Program-made: the position numbers and the translations under genes | Part shown: positions 27,904 through 38,233 of the stretch, piece after piece | Position numbering within the stretch: position 1 is the stretch's first letter | Layout: the number at the start of each line of letters is the position of its first letter | Assembly: GCA_006503475.1 (NCBI GenBank) | Contig: RSEH01000010.1 | Location: 62,001 to 126,000 of the forward strand | Length of the DNA stretch: 64,000 nucleotides | Reading direction: 5' to 3' | From: Stentor roeselii | Lineage: Eukaryota; Ciliophora; Heterotrichea; Heterotrichida; Stentoridae | Notes under the pieces: generated by a model | Told to the model about the DNA's origin: nothing | The model's database searches: none | The model's input: the letters and a program-made list of their open reading frames with translations, nothing else

Positions 27904-29880
27904 TCAGCCCACATAACCTCCGCCTACTCGGCGGGAAACTTTAGCGTTTTTTATTTTGGGGGATAAAGGTTTTGAGTATCTTGAAAGTTTTCTGTCGTAA
28001 TGACCTGCTAGGTACTCAAGTTCTTTTAATCTTTGTTGCTGCATGTTAAAGGTTTGACCGATATTAGGAAAAAAATTGGTTCCAGTAGATTCTCGAAGAT
28101 ATTCTTGAGTATTGAGTTTCTCCTTTTCCAAGCTTTTCATTTTCTGTAACTTTTTGCTACTTTTTTTATCAAGCGACATGAGTTTATCTTCACTTAAAGG
28201 CTTCAAGTTAGAAGGAGGGAGTTTGAAGTGATCATCAAAAAGTCGAAAGTTTTTCACCATTTCTCTTCCTTCTTCTTTAGCTTTTTGAAAAGAAAGAAGA
28301 GTAACAAGAGCACTTTCTTGATTTCTACTAAAGTTGAATGCAGAATCAAGTGATTTATCTCTTTGATGAGGTGTTTTTTCCAGATACTCTCCAGAATCTT
28401 GAAGTCTCAGGGATTTTTTATCAAGAGATACTTCCAAATAATTATTTTTTTCAACAGAATCATTAAAAACATCATTTTTCCTTTGAGGAAAAAAAGGTTT
28501 AAAGACTTCATTTTCAGCTTCAAGTCCCGATAAAGGCCGATTTTTCATCGAAAAGTCCTTTAAAGGTAAATCAAACCATTCAAAAGATTCATTATGTTCC
28601 AAAACAATAATTTTTTCAATAAAAGCCAGACAATGAGTCCTTCCCAAAGCAACAATAGTAACTTTCGCCTGATTTAAAAAGTGTTTGGGTGTAGCCAGCA
28701 TCTTATCAATAATCAAATTCTGTTCCTTGACTTCTTTTTTCAAGCAAGTCCCGACATACCCAGTGCAGTAAAGCGAGTCACTTTCAGAAATAACTGCAAC
28801 AGCAGAAACTCCAAGACTGACACTTTTCACCTTTTCAGGTAATTTCATCTGACACGGAAACAAAAGATCAGCGAAGTGTCCCTGTCCAAGTTGACCGAAT
28901 CCATTATTCCCCCAAATAAAGACCCTTCCATCAGAAGTAAGCCCAGCCGAGTTTTCTTCTCCAGCAAAGACCTTGACACAGTTTTTTACCTTGACTTCAC
29001 TGAACTCATGGCAAGACTCACAATGTCCAAGTCCGAGTTGCCCTGAAGAATTCAAACCACAAGTAAGAACTTTTCCATCATTCAACAAAACCAAAGAATG
29101 CGCTCCTCCTGCAGCGATTTGAATGATGCTTTTTATTGGTACTTCGATTGGCCGCTGATAAAAAGTTTGTAATCCTGAGCATTGTCCATGAGAATTGTCA
29201 CCAAAAGTGAAAAGAGTCTCACCTGTAAGGACTAAAGAATGAGAAATTCCACAAGAGGCGTCGTTTATGAAAAAGGTTTCGAAAAATGAGACTTTTCGGG
29301 GAAGGTTGTTGTGAGTCAGCACCTGGTGGCCGGTCTGGTAGTAACCTGCACAGCCCCAAGAGAAAAGCTCGCCTTGCGTGTTGATCACCATGCAATGACC
29401 TGCTCCTGAGACTATCTTTTTCACAGCTTTGAAGTCGAAGGTGATCAGGCAGGGTGAAGAAGTATTTCGAGTATGTCCAAGGCCTAGTTGCCCTACAGAG
29501 TTGAAACCCCAGCTGAATAAAGTGTTCTCTGAAGTCAGTACAAGTGAATTTCCTGCTCCGCAAACCACCTGGATTATTAACTTCTTTGATAATGAATGAA
29601 TTGCGCAGGCTTGGCGAGAGTCGTCTAAAGAACTTGTTCCGAGGGAACCTTCTTTACCTGCTCCCCAGGAGGTTAATGTCTTCTCTTCAAGGTCTTTTGT
29701 TACCTGAATGTCAATTGAATGAAGTTTTAACTTCTCGTCGTTTGCTTTGTCGTCTTTTGATAGCTTGTGAGAGTTTATGTTTATTTGAGCGTTTCTTGTT
29801 GAGTCTCGCCGGAAGTCGGTTGAAAAGTCACGGAATCTGATGCTTTTTGAATTTCTGGATCGGAATTTCCATTGTTTCAT
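27904..29880 (-). CDS. RCC1-repeat protein
   Basis: 658 residues. Residues about 70-400 hold successive RCC1 blades (TSWGAGKEGSLG, LFSWGFNSVGQLGLG, LFSWGCAGYYQTG, LFTFGDNSHGQC, VLTCGLNSSGQLGLG, VFIWGNNGFGQLGQG), enough for a beta-propeller. The C-terminal 250 residues are charged, with short coiled coil and no known domain. RCC1 propellers act as GEFs or scaffolds; no specific role can be read here. The next upstream gene ends only 15 bp away. Confidence 0.9.
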   Translation of the reverse strand: MKQWKFRSRNSKSIRFRDFSTDFRRDSTRNAQININSHKLSKDDKANDEKLKLHSIDIQVTKDLEEKTLTSWGAGKEGSLGTSSLDDSRQACAIHSLSKKLIIQVVCGAGNSLVLTSENTLFSWGFNSVGQLGLGHTRNTSSPCLITFDFKAVKKIVSGAGHCMVINTQGELFSWGCAGYYQTGHQVLTHNNLPRKVSFFETFFINDASCGISHSLVLTGETLFTFGDNSHGQCSGLQTFYQRPIEVPIKSIIQIAAGGAHSLVLLNDGKVLTCGLNSSGQLGLGHCESCHEFSEVKVKNCVKVFAGEENSAGLTSDGRVFIWGNNGFGQLGQGHFADLLFPCQMKLPEKVKSVSLGVSAVAVISESDSLYCTGYVGTCLKKEVKEQNLIIDKMLATPKHFLNQAKVTIVALGRTHCLAFIEKIIVLEHNESFEWFDLPLKDFSMKNRPLSGLEAENEVFKPFFPQRKNDVFNDSVEKNNYLEVSLDKKSLRLQDSGEYLEKTPHQRDKSLDSAFNFSRNQESALVTLLSFQKAKEEGREMVKNFRLFDDHFKLPPSNLKPLSEDKLMSLDKKSSKKLQKMKSLEKEKLNTQEYLRESTGTNFFPNIGQTFNMQQQRLKELEYLAGHYDRKLSRYSKPLSPKIKNAKVSRRVGGGYVG

Positions 29881-29895
29881 AAGAGTTAATTATTA

Positions 29896-31383
29896 TTAGG
29901 ATTTTGGCTTCTTCAGTGAATTAAAAGCGTGGATTTTCAGGGATTTTATATACACTTCCAGGAAAGTTAAGAAAGTTGATGAATTTCTTGCTGATTTTTT
30001 ATTATTCTCAATTAACTTTTGCCACTTTGCTTCAGAGTTTGATATTTTCCATCTCCAAGTCCTATTTACAGTCTCAGCATTCTTTTCATAGAAATTGAAA
30101 ATGAAAGCTTCAAAACCCTTCTTCATCAAGAAATTATGAAAGTTAAAAATTCTCAAGAAGTGCCCTCTCATCTGTTTATAAGCAAGTCTTCTCAAAATCC
30201 GTTCTAAATCATTAGATTTTATAATTTTTGCCTGACAAACTTGCTTGAATTTATTAAAAATAGTAAAAAATCTGAATTTTAAGAACTTGTTCAGTGATTT
30301 TAAACATTTTTCTTTGATTTTAAATAGTTTTTGAGTGTTTTTAAATTTATTCCAAACCCAAATCAAGTAAACCAGATGATTTTTTTTCATTATTTTTTTC
30401 AAATTTTCTAAATTTTTTACTTTTAAAAACTTTTCCTGAGCTTCCTTCAAAAAATTTTCCTTGTTTTTTTCCTGATTCGTATTTAAAATTTTCAAAAAAA
30501 CACCTGCTCTAATTCTTTTTCCTATTTTTTCAAAGTTTCTCATAAGATTTTTGGAAAGAACTACAGATTTTTCGACAAGAATAAAATTAGCTTCCATAAG
30601 TTTTTCCTCGGTTTCAAAGTCGATTTCTTTTTCACCTTTGATAGGACTAAATGAAAAATAAGAAAAGCCGAAGTTGATTTTGCTCTTCCAAGTCTTAAAC
30701 CTTTTCCCAAGGGTTCTTATTTGCCAGATTTTTTCCTTTCTTCCCAAGATTTTGAAGAGCCTTGTAAAGAGTCCTTCAATTTTTTCAGTTCTTTTGGTCA
30801 TTCTTTTAACAGCTGAAAAAGCAAAATAAATTCTATCATTGAATAACTTCATAAGCCTCATAAAAAAACAACAAGATACCCTTGTTCTTGTTCTAGCATG
30901 AAAAATCTCTAAAAAGGCAAAATTTTTCAATTTAATCAAGACTCTAAGCAAGAAAAACTTGATCTGAATCGCCGATTTTATATGTCTCTGATCAATTCGG
31001 CTCTGTTCAAGCAGTTGTCTTTTCAAATAGAGTGCCCAGATACTAGTCCCGGTAGTAATTTCAATAACTTCATTAGAAGAGTAGTTCCTAATAGGGTTAA
31101 TCAAGCTCATATCAGTGACAGGTTCAAGAATATCTGGCGAAGTTCTTCCTTGCAACGCGCCTTGTGAGTTGATAAGCGAGTTAATTAAATGATAATAATT
31201 CTGATACATCATCGGGTCAATTTTCGGCTTCATCTGCTCAATAAGAATCCTTACTTGAGTCAAAACATTTTTCGGAGCCTTGCAAAATGAAGCCCTAAAT
31301 AATTCATGGTCTTCTTCAGTGAGATATTCAGGGTCACTTCTTAAGAACTCTTTAAAGGCTGTTATGACTTCATTAAAGTTCAT
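29896..31383 (-). CDS. Sfi1-like helical repeat protein
   Basis: 495 residues. From about 130 onward it repeats helical units with an aromatic core (WALYLKRQL, FAFLEIFHAR, IYFAFSAVKRM, YLIWVWNKFKN, RFFTIFNKFKQ, RGHFLRIFNFHNF), the look of Sfi1/centrin-binding repeats. Very basic. Sfi1 proteins form filaments with centrin at centrosomes and in contractile fibres; heterotrichs have many. The match is pattern-based. Divergent from the MEKK gene with 13 bp between ATGs. Confidence 0.65.
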   Translation of the reverse strand: MNFNEVITAFKEFLRSDPEYLTEEDHELFRASFCKAPKNVLTQVRILIEQMKPKIDPMMYQNYYHLINSLINSQGALQGRTSPDILEPVTDMSLINPIRNYSSNEVIEITTGTSIWALYLKRQLLEQSRIDQRHIKSAIQIKFFLLRVLIKLKNFAFLEIFHARTRTRVSCCFFMRLMKLFNDRIYFAFSAVKRMTKRTEKIEGLFTRLFKILGRKEKIWQIRTLGKRFKTWKSKINFGFSYFSFSPIKGEKEIDFETEEKLMEANFILVEKSVVLSKNLMRNFEKIGKRIRAGVFLKILNTNQEKNKENFLKEAQEKFLKVKNLENLKKIMKKNHLVYLIWVWNKFKNTQKLFKIKEKCLKSLNKFLKFRFFTIFNKFKQVCQAKIIKSNDLERILRRLAYKQMRGHFLRIFNFHNFLMKKGFEAFIFNFYEKNAETVNRTWRWKISNSEAKWQKLIENNKKSARNSSTFLTFLEVYIKSLKIHAFNSLKKPKS

Positions 31384-31396
31384 TATTAAAATTACT
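31384..31396. promoter_or_regulatory. 13-bp head-to-head intergenic
   Basis: Only TATTAAAATTACT separates the divergent ATGs of the Sfi1-like and MEKK-like genes. A shared core promoter must extend into coding sequence. Confidence 0.45.
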
Positions 31397-32335
31397 ATGG
31401 GAAGCTGCTGCTCAAAAAAATATTGTCAGTTAGTAAATGTTCCTTATCAAATCAAGACACACTATCAAGTTGAAACAATTAATTGGAAAAAAGGAGCCCT
31501 TATTGGAAAAGGCGCGTATGGAAAAGTATTTGAATGTCTTAATTTGTATACCGGGGAACTGCATGCAGTAAAATATATCGCTTTAAATGGATCACCTGAC
31601 CAAGTAATGCAAGAAGTCACTCAACTTAAACAAAAAATCTCAACTTTTCAATCTTTTCATCACGAAAACATTATAAAATACCTTCACACTGAAATAGATA
31701 AAGATTTCAAAGGAGTCAATATTTTCATGGAATATGCAACAGGAGGATCATTTCGTCAACTTTTAAAGAAACTGGGAAAATTTGAAGAAAACATGACAGC
31801 GTCTTATTTGATTCAGATAATGAAAGCACTTTCATATATCCATTCATTAGGAGTCGTTCATCGTGATATCAAATCTGCTAATATTCTTGTTGGACAAGGA
31901 AAGACAATTAAACTTTCTGACTTTGGAGCTAGTAGGAAGATAGATTTTGAAAGCTGCAAAGCGGAGCTTTGCAGAAGTCTTAAAGGCAGTCCTTATTGGA
32001 TGGCGCCTGAAGTCGCTAAATGCGTTGGGCATTCGTTTTCAGCTGATATATGGTCTGTCGGGTGTCTAGCTATTGAAATGTTAACTGGAAGTGCACCTTG
32101 GTCCGATAAGACTCGATCGGCGAAAGAAGTGATCGGGCTACTTGCAAGGGGGGAAAAACCTAATGTTCCACAAAATATTTCATCGAATTGTTTTCAGTTT
32201 ATTAGTGCTTGTCTTGAAATTAACCCGGATTCTAGACCTTCTGCTTCAGAATTGCTTGAATATGAATTTTTAACACAGTTGAAAGTTAACAGTGATCGAG
32301 TTTTGAATAAAAGAGGTAGATTTTTCATGGGGTAA
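31397..32335 (+). CDS. MEKK-like (STE11-type) protein kinase with acylated N-terminus
   Basis: 312 residues from MGSCCSKK, chosen over an upstream in-frame ATG because that one lies inside the divergent gene and MGSCC is a myristoyl/palmitoyl signal. Kinase domain about 30-300: GKGAYGKVFE, AVKY, HRDIKSANIL, DFGASR, GSPYWMAPEV, DIWSVGC. The HRDIKSANIL and SPYWMAPE motifs place it near MAP3Ks. It would act at membranes in a MAPK-type cascade; upstream and downstream partners are unknown. Confidence 0.9.
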   Translation: MGSCCSKKYCQLVNVPYQIKTHYQVETINWKKGALIGKGAYGKVFECLNLYTGELHAVKYIALNGSPDQVMQEVTQLKQKISTFQSFHHENIIKYLHTEIDKDFKGVNIFMEYATGGSFRQLLKKLGKFEENMTASYLIQIMKALSYIHSLGVVHRDIKSANILVGQGKTIKLSDFGASRKIDFESCKAELCRSLKGSPYWMAPEVAKCVGHSFSADIWSVGCLAIEMLTGSAPWSDKTRSAKEVIGLLARGEKPNVPQNISSNCFQFISACLEINPDSRPSASELLEYEFLTQLKVNSDRVLNKRGRFFMG

Positions 32336-32473
32336 ATGTGAAGTTCAGGTTATGCTTGGATTTGCAGAAATGGATAAAGAAGAATAATAATAGTTTAATA
32401 GTGGATTCTTTAAGTGATTGGGTGATAAATTTGTTCAAATTTAACTATGATAGCAACTTAATATTAATAAAAA

Positions 32474-33640
32474 ATGTATAGTAAACCCTAATCAGAGTAT
32501 CGATTAATATCCAAAAAAGGAGAAGGCACATTCAGCGAGGTCCTAAAAGCCCAAAGCATAAAAACCGGAAAATACGTCGCAATAAAATGCATGAAAAACT
32601 ACTTCAGCAGTCTCGAGCAAGTAAACAATCTCCGAGAAATCCAAGCTCTCCGTCGTCTATCCCCAAACGCTCACATCATAAAATTCATCGAGATTCTCTA
32701 GTAACGCCCATTCAGCGACGAGCCAACCGGAAGACTAGCATTAGTTTTCGAGTTGATGGACCTAAACCTATACGAATGGATGCGCAGTTATAAGACTGAA
32801 ATCCCAGAATACAAAGTAAAGAGTTTTATTTACCAGATATTAAAAGCCTTAGACCACATGCACAGGAACGGCATCTTTCATCGAGATATAAAACCAGAAA
32901 ACGTCCTTATTGCAGAGGACACAATCAAGTTAGCTGACTTCGGCTCATGTCGAGGGGTTTACAGTAAACAGCCTTATACTGAGTATATCAGTACAAGATG
33001 GTACCGACCCCCCGAGTGTCTTTTAACTGACGGGTACTATGGAGCTAAAATGGACTTATGGGGAGTTGGCTGCGTTTTTTATGAACTTTTAACGACAAAT
33101 CCACTGTTTCCAGGGGAAAATGAATATGACCAGATCAGCTTGATTCATAATGTCCTTGGAACTCCTGGGGTTGAAGTTTTAACTGACTTTGAAAAGAAAA
33201 CGAAAAGTATTAAAATCGACTTCACACCGGTTAAAGGTACAGGACTTGATGATCTTTTTCCTAGTAATGTTTCAGAACATGCTAAAGACCTGATAAAAAA
33301 ACTCCTGGTTTATAAGGCAGAAGATCGAATTACTACTAAACAAGCTTTAAAACATCCTTACTTTAAAGAGTTTCGAAAAATGGAGTCTCCTTCAAGAAAC
33401 TCTCCCTCGCCTCATAGTCTCAGAAGCTTCGACGCTGACCGTGCCGCAGGCGATGAAGAACGGGGAGACCTAAAGCTTCCTCTGATAAAAACAAACGTGA
33501 AAAAACTCACAGACGCGCAGCATAACCCATCAAAGGCGAGTTTGATTGAAAAAACTTCTTATCAAACGAAAAAAGCGATTCAAGACAACAAGAAAAAATA
33601 CGCGATTCCCAAGAAAAAGCTTTACAAAAGTATTTTTTAG
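32474..33640 (+). CDS. MOK: MOK kinase (RCK/MAK family), three exons
   Basis: 378 residues after removal of two 15-nt introns (32481-32495, 32701-32715). Exon 1 encodes only MY plus one base. Spliced, it reads YRLISKKGEGTFSEV, then LEQVNNLREIQALRRLSP and LALVFELMDLNLYEW, nearly the vertebrate MOK sequence, followed by NGIFHRDIKPENVLI, DFGSCRGVYSKQ and the TEY activation loop YTEYISTRWYRPPECL. MOK belongs to the MAK/ICK kinases that limit cilium length and intraflagellar transport. A basic tail follows the domain. Without the introns about 90 N-terminal residues, including the ATP-binding loop, would be missed. Confidence 0.93.
32481..32495 (+). other. 15-nt intron 1 of MOK
   Basis: GTAAACCCTAATCAG; contains an in-frame TAA; lies after only seven coding bases. 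A at position 10. Confidence 0.9.
32701..32715 (+). other. 15-nt intron 2 of MOK
   Basis: GTAACGCCCATTCAG; removal joins ATT CTC TA to C GAC GAG and continues the conserved kinase N-lobe past a TAG. A at position 10. Confidence 0.92.
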
Positions 33641-33701
33641 GATTTAGAAGTTATTTGATGTAGTTATAATGAGAAAATGTTTTCATTATTGATAGGTTAT
33701 A

Positions 33702-34634
33702 ATGACAGACAAAGATTACTTTCATTTACCTTCTTTGAAAACAAGGATCATTAAGAAAAGACGACATCTCAGCATCACATTGAAAATACCTGACGTTGTT
33801 TCAACTAGTTTCAAGTCATCTTCAGTCAAACTTCAACCAACTGCCGAGATTATTCGCACATCGTCAGTGACAGGAAACTATAAACCGCAGAAGGAAAGTT
33901 CTCAATTCCCTCTTCACCAAACAACAGTTTTTTTCGGTCTCAAGTCGAAATCTGAACAAGTTCCTTACTTTTTTTCCCCAATCAAATCACGGTATTCTCC
34001 TCTTCCTCCTCGAAGCCTTCCTCGAAAAAACTTCTCGAATGTCCCTGAATTGATGGTCAAATCTGAAAAAAAATCAGAAAATGGACCTTCTGTTGATCAG
34101 ACTTTGCTGAATCATCTGAAAAACTTCGTTTTTCAGGTACAGAATAAATTTTCAATGATTTTTAGTGAAATTGATAGGGAAGGGAAAGGATTCTTTGAAT
34201 TTGATAATTTGATTGATTTTTTTATATTGAAGAATATGAATCAACAGAAAGACTATGAAAAAATTAAACGTCAAGCTGGAGAACTGCAAAAAAGCTTTGA
34301 AATGATTTCAGGTCAAAAATTGACTTATTTGAAAACTTTTCTAGCTTTTTCTTCGGTTTTTGAGTATCATAAAGGAGAGAATTTTAATTTGAATGACAGG
34401 AAAATGGTTAGGCAGGTTAGGATCTGGATTCATGAGTTGAAGGAACTTTTTGAATGTTTCACTGAGAAGAAAAATATTGATGTTAGAGCGACTTTGGCTG
34501 AGATCTGCTTGAAGGATCGAATCTCGGAATCGAGAAGGTTCGTTGATGGTGAAAAGGTGGATTTTTCAAGGTTTTTGAGATGTTTGCCGTTTTTCGTGTG
34601 GGTTTTTAATTCAGTAAATAATTCTAATTATTAA
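33702..34634 (+). CDS. Unknown protein with one EF-hand-like segment
   Basis: 310 residues. N-terminal third is basic and Ser-rich. Residues about 145-175 resemble a single EF-hand (FSEIDREGKGFFEFDNLIDFF) with a partly kept loop. The rest is helical. No family recognised. The last 11 bp overlap the convergent gene's end. Confidence 0.7.
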   Translation: MTDKDYFHLPSLKTRIIKKRRHLSITLKIPDVVSTSFKSSSVKLQPTAEIIRTSSVTGNYKPQKESSQFPLHQTTVFFGLKSKSEQVPYFFSPIKSRYSPLPPRSLPRKNFSNVPELMVKSEKKSENGPSVDQTLLNHLKNFVFQVQNKFSMIFSEIDREGKGFFEFDNLIDFFILKNMNQQKDYEKIKRQAGELQKSFEMISGQKLTYLKTFLAFSSVFEYHKGENFNLNDRKMVRQVRIWIHELKELFECFTEKKNIDVRATLAEICLKDRISESRRFVDGEKVDFSRFLRCLPFFVWVFNSVNNSNY

Positions 34635-35529
34635 GAGTTTCACAAAGCTTCAACTTGTACTCTATTCTTGATAATTGCCTAGAAATCGGCCCTTTGCCTT
34701 GAAAGACTCCTGAAAAAAAACAAGTTTCTTTTAAGATGTAGTAAAAAGGGATTAAAACATAAGCAAGTTCATCTTTTTCGTCGATATTTAAACCTTTTTC
34801 TTTAACAATTGACTCGATTTCATCAATGTTTTCATTTGAAAAGTCAAACTTTTCCACTTCTTTCATCACTTTTTCGCTGACTGTTTCTCGTGAACATGAA
34901 GTACTTTTCAATGAACTTAGAAATTCTTTTATTTGAAGCCACGATTTTTCTTGATCATCTGGAAGAGGTTTGCGTAAAAACTGAAAGAATAATTGAAAAA
35001 TCACGATGTTTTTCATTGAGTACTCTAGTAAAGAGTCAATAGGCTCAAGGTCGATGTGGTTTAGTTGAGATACAGTTGTTTGGACTAAAGATGAAAAAAC
35101 AAGTTGATGGTCTTTTCGAGAATCTGATAAATCATGAAAAATTCTTAATTTTTCGAGGTTTTTTCTGAGATTTTCTTGCGTCCGAGGGGATAAATTACGA
35201 GATTTTTGAAAAACTAGGACTTTGAACTTTTTTATCACGTCTAAATTTATCATTCTCTGGTAATCGTCGAAGTGGTTTTTCTTGTTGAAGTCGAAGTGAA
35301 GTTTAGTTAATTTTAGCTCTTTTTCTAGGTTTTTGAGTTTTAGAATAGAAATTTTTGATATCTCGCGGATTTGTTTCACGAGAGTGTTTGAGATGTCAAT
35401 GATATTTATAATAGTTTCACGAATTGTTTTTTTTAAATTATCATTGGAATCGATTAGGTTGTTTTTAGTTCTTTCTAGATTTGCATTACGACTGGTAAAA
35501 TTGTGAGATTTAGATGATAAATCTTCCAT
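34624..35529 (-). CDS. Unknown helical/coiled-coil protein
   Basis: 301 residues with a coiled coil at about 15-80 and a helical remainder (FQLFFQFLRKPLPDDQ at about 175). No motif recognised. Its stop codon lies inside the coding end of the convergent gene (11-bp tail-to-tail overlap). Confidence 0.7.
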   Translation of the reverse strand: MEDLSSKSHNFTSRNANLERTKNNLIDSNDNLKKTIRETIINIIDISNTLVKQIREISKISILKLKNLEKELKLTKLHFDFNKKNHFDDYQRMINLDVIKKFKVLVFQKSRNLSPRTQENLRKNLEKLRIFHDLSDSRKDHQLVFSSLVQTTVSQLNHIDLEPIDSLLEYSMKNIVIFQLFFQFLRKPLPDDQEKSWLQIKEFLSSLKSTSCSRETVSEKVMKEVEKFDFSNENIDEIESIVKEKGLNIDEKDELAYVLIPFYYILKETCFFSGVFQGKGPISRQLSRIEYKLKLCETLNN

Positions 35530-35726
35530 AATATAGACAAAATATATTTTAAAATATGTGATTTTGTTATTATATACACCACAAGTTGATATCTAATTCA
35601 TAAAATTTAGTTTTGGCAATTTCGATACTATTTTTCACTACCTTCTAATTTTAGGCTAGATAGATTATTTTGAAATTATGGTAGTAATTACTCAGAATCC
35701 TTTCTTTGATAATATCTCAATATCCC

Positions 35727-36725
35727 TTAATTGATACAAACATTAACCCAATCAATATACTTCTGTTTCGGTCCTTTCTTAAAATCACTTTCAAGCCTCT
35801 GAATCATTTTCGATTTCAGCGAAATTCTAAAAGCCTTTCTAATCAACTCCTCAGTATTAACCTTAAACTGATCCCTCTGAAAAATCTTTAAAATCTGTTC
35901 AAATCTCATCTTACAAATACTTTCTCTATGAATTCCCAAAATCGCTAAAAACACCCTATAAAAAACTTTAATCCCTTCAAACCAAAAGCAATCCCAAATC
36001 CTCAAAGTTGTTTCAATTTCTAAAAAGCTCGAATATCCAGTCAAAAACCACTGAGTAGCATACAAAGGAATAGAAATACTTTCTTTCCTTAACTTCAAAA
36101 AGACTTTCTTTTCATGATGCCTCAAAAGTCCATTAGCGACATAAAAACAACAGTAAAGTTTCGGCATTCCATGAACATAAAACTTTCTAAAGTCATTTTG
36201 ATAAAGCAAAACAACAAGCATCCAAAACGACTCTTCCTCGCTCAAGAACAATAAAAACATTCCTGCAATAAAACTCATTCCTTGTGTGTATGAAACTTCT
36301 GGGTCAAAAGCCGCATATGCTCGAAGTACCCGATATAAAGACTGCTGTCCTCCTTCATTGCAGAATTTTATATGGTTCGGAAAGGTTCGGTCAATGTCGT
36401 TCTTTATTTCACATTCCACGTTTTGTTGAAGTTCTAAAGACTGCAAATGGGTGAAGTAGTTTTTTGGGTAGTTTTGCTGAACTGATTCGATTTCAGCTAG
36501 TTTGCACCAGACCTGGCCTCGCAGACTTTGAGGAATTCCTTTACGGATACGTGATTTTAACTTCTTGCTTTTGTGAATGAGAAAAGTGTCCCAGTCACGA
36601 AGCATGGTTTCCCATTTCTCGATACGGGCGCAGGATTTGTGAAGGTTTATCGAGGTGAGTGAAGATGATGTGTTAAAGAATCCGTATTTGTCTATAGAAG
36701 AAGAAGGATCTTCTGATATTTCCAT
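35727..36725 (-). CDS. TBC-domain Rab GTPase-activating protein
   Basis: 332 residues. TBC domain about 60-280: RKGIPQSLRGQVWCKL, the arginine finger in EIKNDIDRTFP (Arg113), the glutamine finger in SYTQGMSF (Gln148) and the late box LYATQWFLTGYSSFLEI. Both catalytic residues are present, so it should speed GTP hydrolysis on a Rab in vesicle traffic. Starts after TATA directly before ATG. Confidence 0.92.
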   Translation of the reverse strand: MEISEDPSSSIDKYGFFNTSSSLTSINLHKSCARIEKWETMLRDWDTFLIHKSKKLKSRIRKGIPQSLRGQVWCKLAEIESVQQNYPKNYFTHLQSLELQQNVECEIKNDIDRTFPNHIKFCNEGGQQSLYRVLRAYAAFDPEVSYTQGMSFIAGMFLLFLSEEESFWMLVVLLYQNDFRKFYVHGMPKLYCCFYVANGLLRHHEKKVFLKLRKESISIPLYATQWFLTGYSSFLEIETTLRIWDCFWFEGIKVFYRVFLAILGIHRESICKMRFEQILKIFQRDQFKVNTEELIRKAFRISLKSKMIQRLESDFKKGPKQKYIDWVNVCIN

Positions 36726-36834
36726 TATAAATCCTCATCTATAAAAAGTTAACTGGAATAGAAAAATGTCATGTTTAGTAAAAGACTAAATAATTTTTTT
36801 AAGGTTTTGAAATTTCTTAAAAAAGTTTTAATTA

Positions 36835-38223
36835 TTAACTAAAGTTTAATTTTCCTAAACTCTTCGGATCAAATCCATTAGTTTCTACAACCCAAAGAGC
36901 ACAAAAAGAAACCACGAAAATCGCAGAGGCATAAATCAAAACAAAAACAAAATTTCCTCCAGTACTATCTAAAATCGCTCCAGATATTAACGGAGAAATA
37001 ATCGCAGCTACACTATTTCCACTACTAAAAAGACCAATAGCCGTATTTCTAACTTCAGGAGGAAAAGTTTCAGGTGTAATACAAAACATGACAGCAAAAA
37101 ACATGCTTTCAAAGAAAAAATAAGCAGAACTCATGAAAAGAAGCTAAATATTGAATACCGCCCAATAGTTTGGAATCAAAAAACCGAAAAAAAAGGCAAC
37201 GGCCAAGACCTGAGAAAGGACCAACGTTCCTTTGCGCCCTAGTCGGGTCTTTACTAAGTAAGTCCCGAGAAGCACTCCTGGAATTCCAGCTTTTTATTAA
37301 ATACCCAACTGCTGGTAAAGCATTGTCTCGTATATATCTCGGTTTGTCTTCGCAAATCCTGCTCGATACAGAATCACTGGAAGGAAACTTGCTACTCCGA
37401 TAAAGGTGAAACTTGTTAAGGGCCAGATTAACAGGTAGAGAAAAGTATATTTTTTTAATGGCTTTTTGAATAAGGCAATTAACTGAGATTTTATTGGCTG
37501 CTCTTGAGACTTCTGCTCTGGAGAGGCTTCGATCACTTTTCCGAGAAGGATTTTGTACTCTTCTTTCACCGGGTTTATTCTTAATAAAATATCGACAACC
37601 TCGTCAGTCCTATGTTTAGATATAAGAAAACTCGGAGTTTCTTTAATCCAAAAGCGAGGAATAGCTACAGCTAGCGCAATTAAAGCCATAGTTCCTTGTA
37701 ACAACCGCCATTGATAAGGAGCATGAACTGAATCATAAAACAAAATAAACGCCGGAGGAAGGGAGGACCCAAAGGATGACAAAACACTGATGGAGGTAAG
37801 GAGGTACTGTTTTTCAATAGGGCAGTACTCTAAAAACACGTTTCCATCAACTGTAAAACTTCCTCCGATTCCAAAGCCGACAATCATGTAACAAGGAATC
37901 AACATCCAAATATTTGGTGAAAAAACTCCAATAGCAATTCCGATTATCACTGGAAGTAAAAGTTTGTCAAATGCAGCTTTTCTGCCTTTTTTGTCGGCTA
38001 ACAGTCCCCAAAAGTAAGATCCTATAAATATACCAATCATAGTGAATGATGGGATCAAACCGAGCAATGCATAGTTGAGATCCCATTCTTGATGCAGTTC
38101 ATTTAGAAGGATACCTAAACTTACCTCGATTCCCATAGCTATTCCCCAGCCACCTCCACAAAGTACGAAAAGCCACCTCTGAAAGTTTCCGTAAACTATC
38201 AGTGAATCATTACTACTATCCAT
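36835..38223 (-). CDS. Major facilitator superfamily transporter (SV2/OCT-like), three exons
   Basis: 452 residues after removal of two 15-nt introns (37290-37304 and 37144-37158). The spliced protein has about 12 membrane spans: six before and six after a cytosolic loop near 215-250. The MFS motif between spans 2 and 3 is GLLADKKGRK, and the domain break PRFWIKETPSFLISK fits the sugar/organic-ion/SV2 branch. The second half carries the matching GTYLVKTRLGRKG motif, encoded across the first intron. Substrate unknown. Its ATG is 10 bp from the divergent FAIM-like gene. Confidence 0.92.
37144..37158 (-). other. 15-nt intron 2 of the MFS gene
   Basis: Coding strand GTATTCAATATTTAG, holding an in-frame TAG; removal joins NYWA to LLFMSSAYFFFE within a membrane span. 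A at position 10. Confidence 0.92.
37290..37304 (-). other. 15-nt intron 1 of the MFS gene
   Basis: Coding strand GTATTTAATAAAAAG, holding an in-frame TAA; removal joins YQQL to AGIPGVLLGTYL. A at position 10. Confidence 0.92.
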
Positions 38224-38233
38224 ATATAATCAA
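38224..38233. promoter_or_regulatory. 10-bp head-to-head intergenic
   Basis: ATATAATCAA is all that separates the divergent ATGs of the MFS and FAIM-like genes. Confidence 0.45.

Noticed and set aside
31280-31396. N-terminal extension of the MEKK-like kinase from an upstream in-frame ATG
   Set aside because: It would lie wholly inside the divergent Sfi1-like gene and would bury the MGSCC acylation start.
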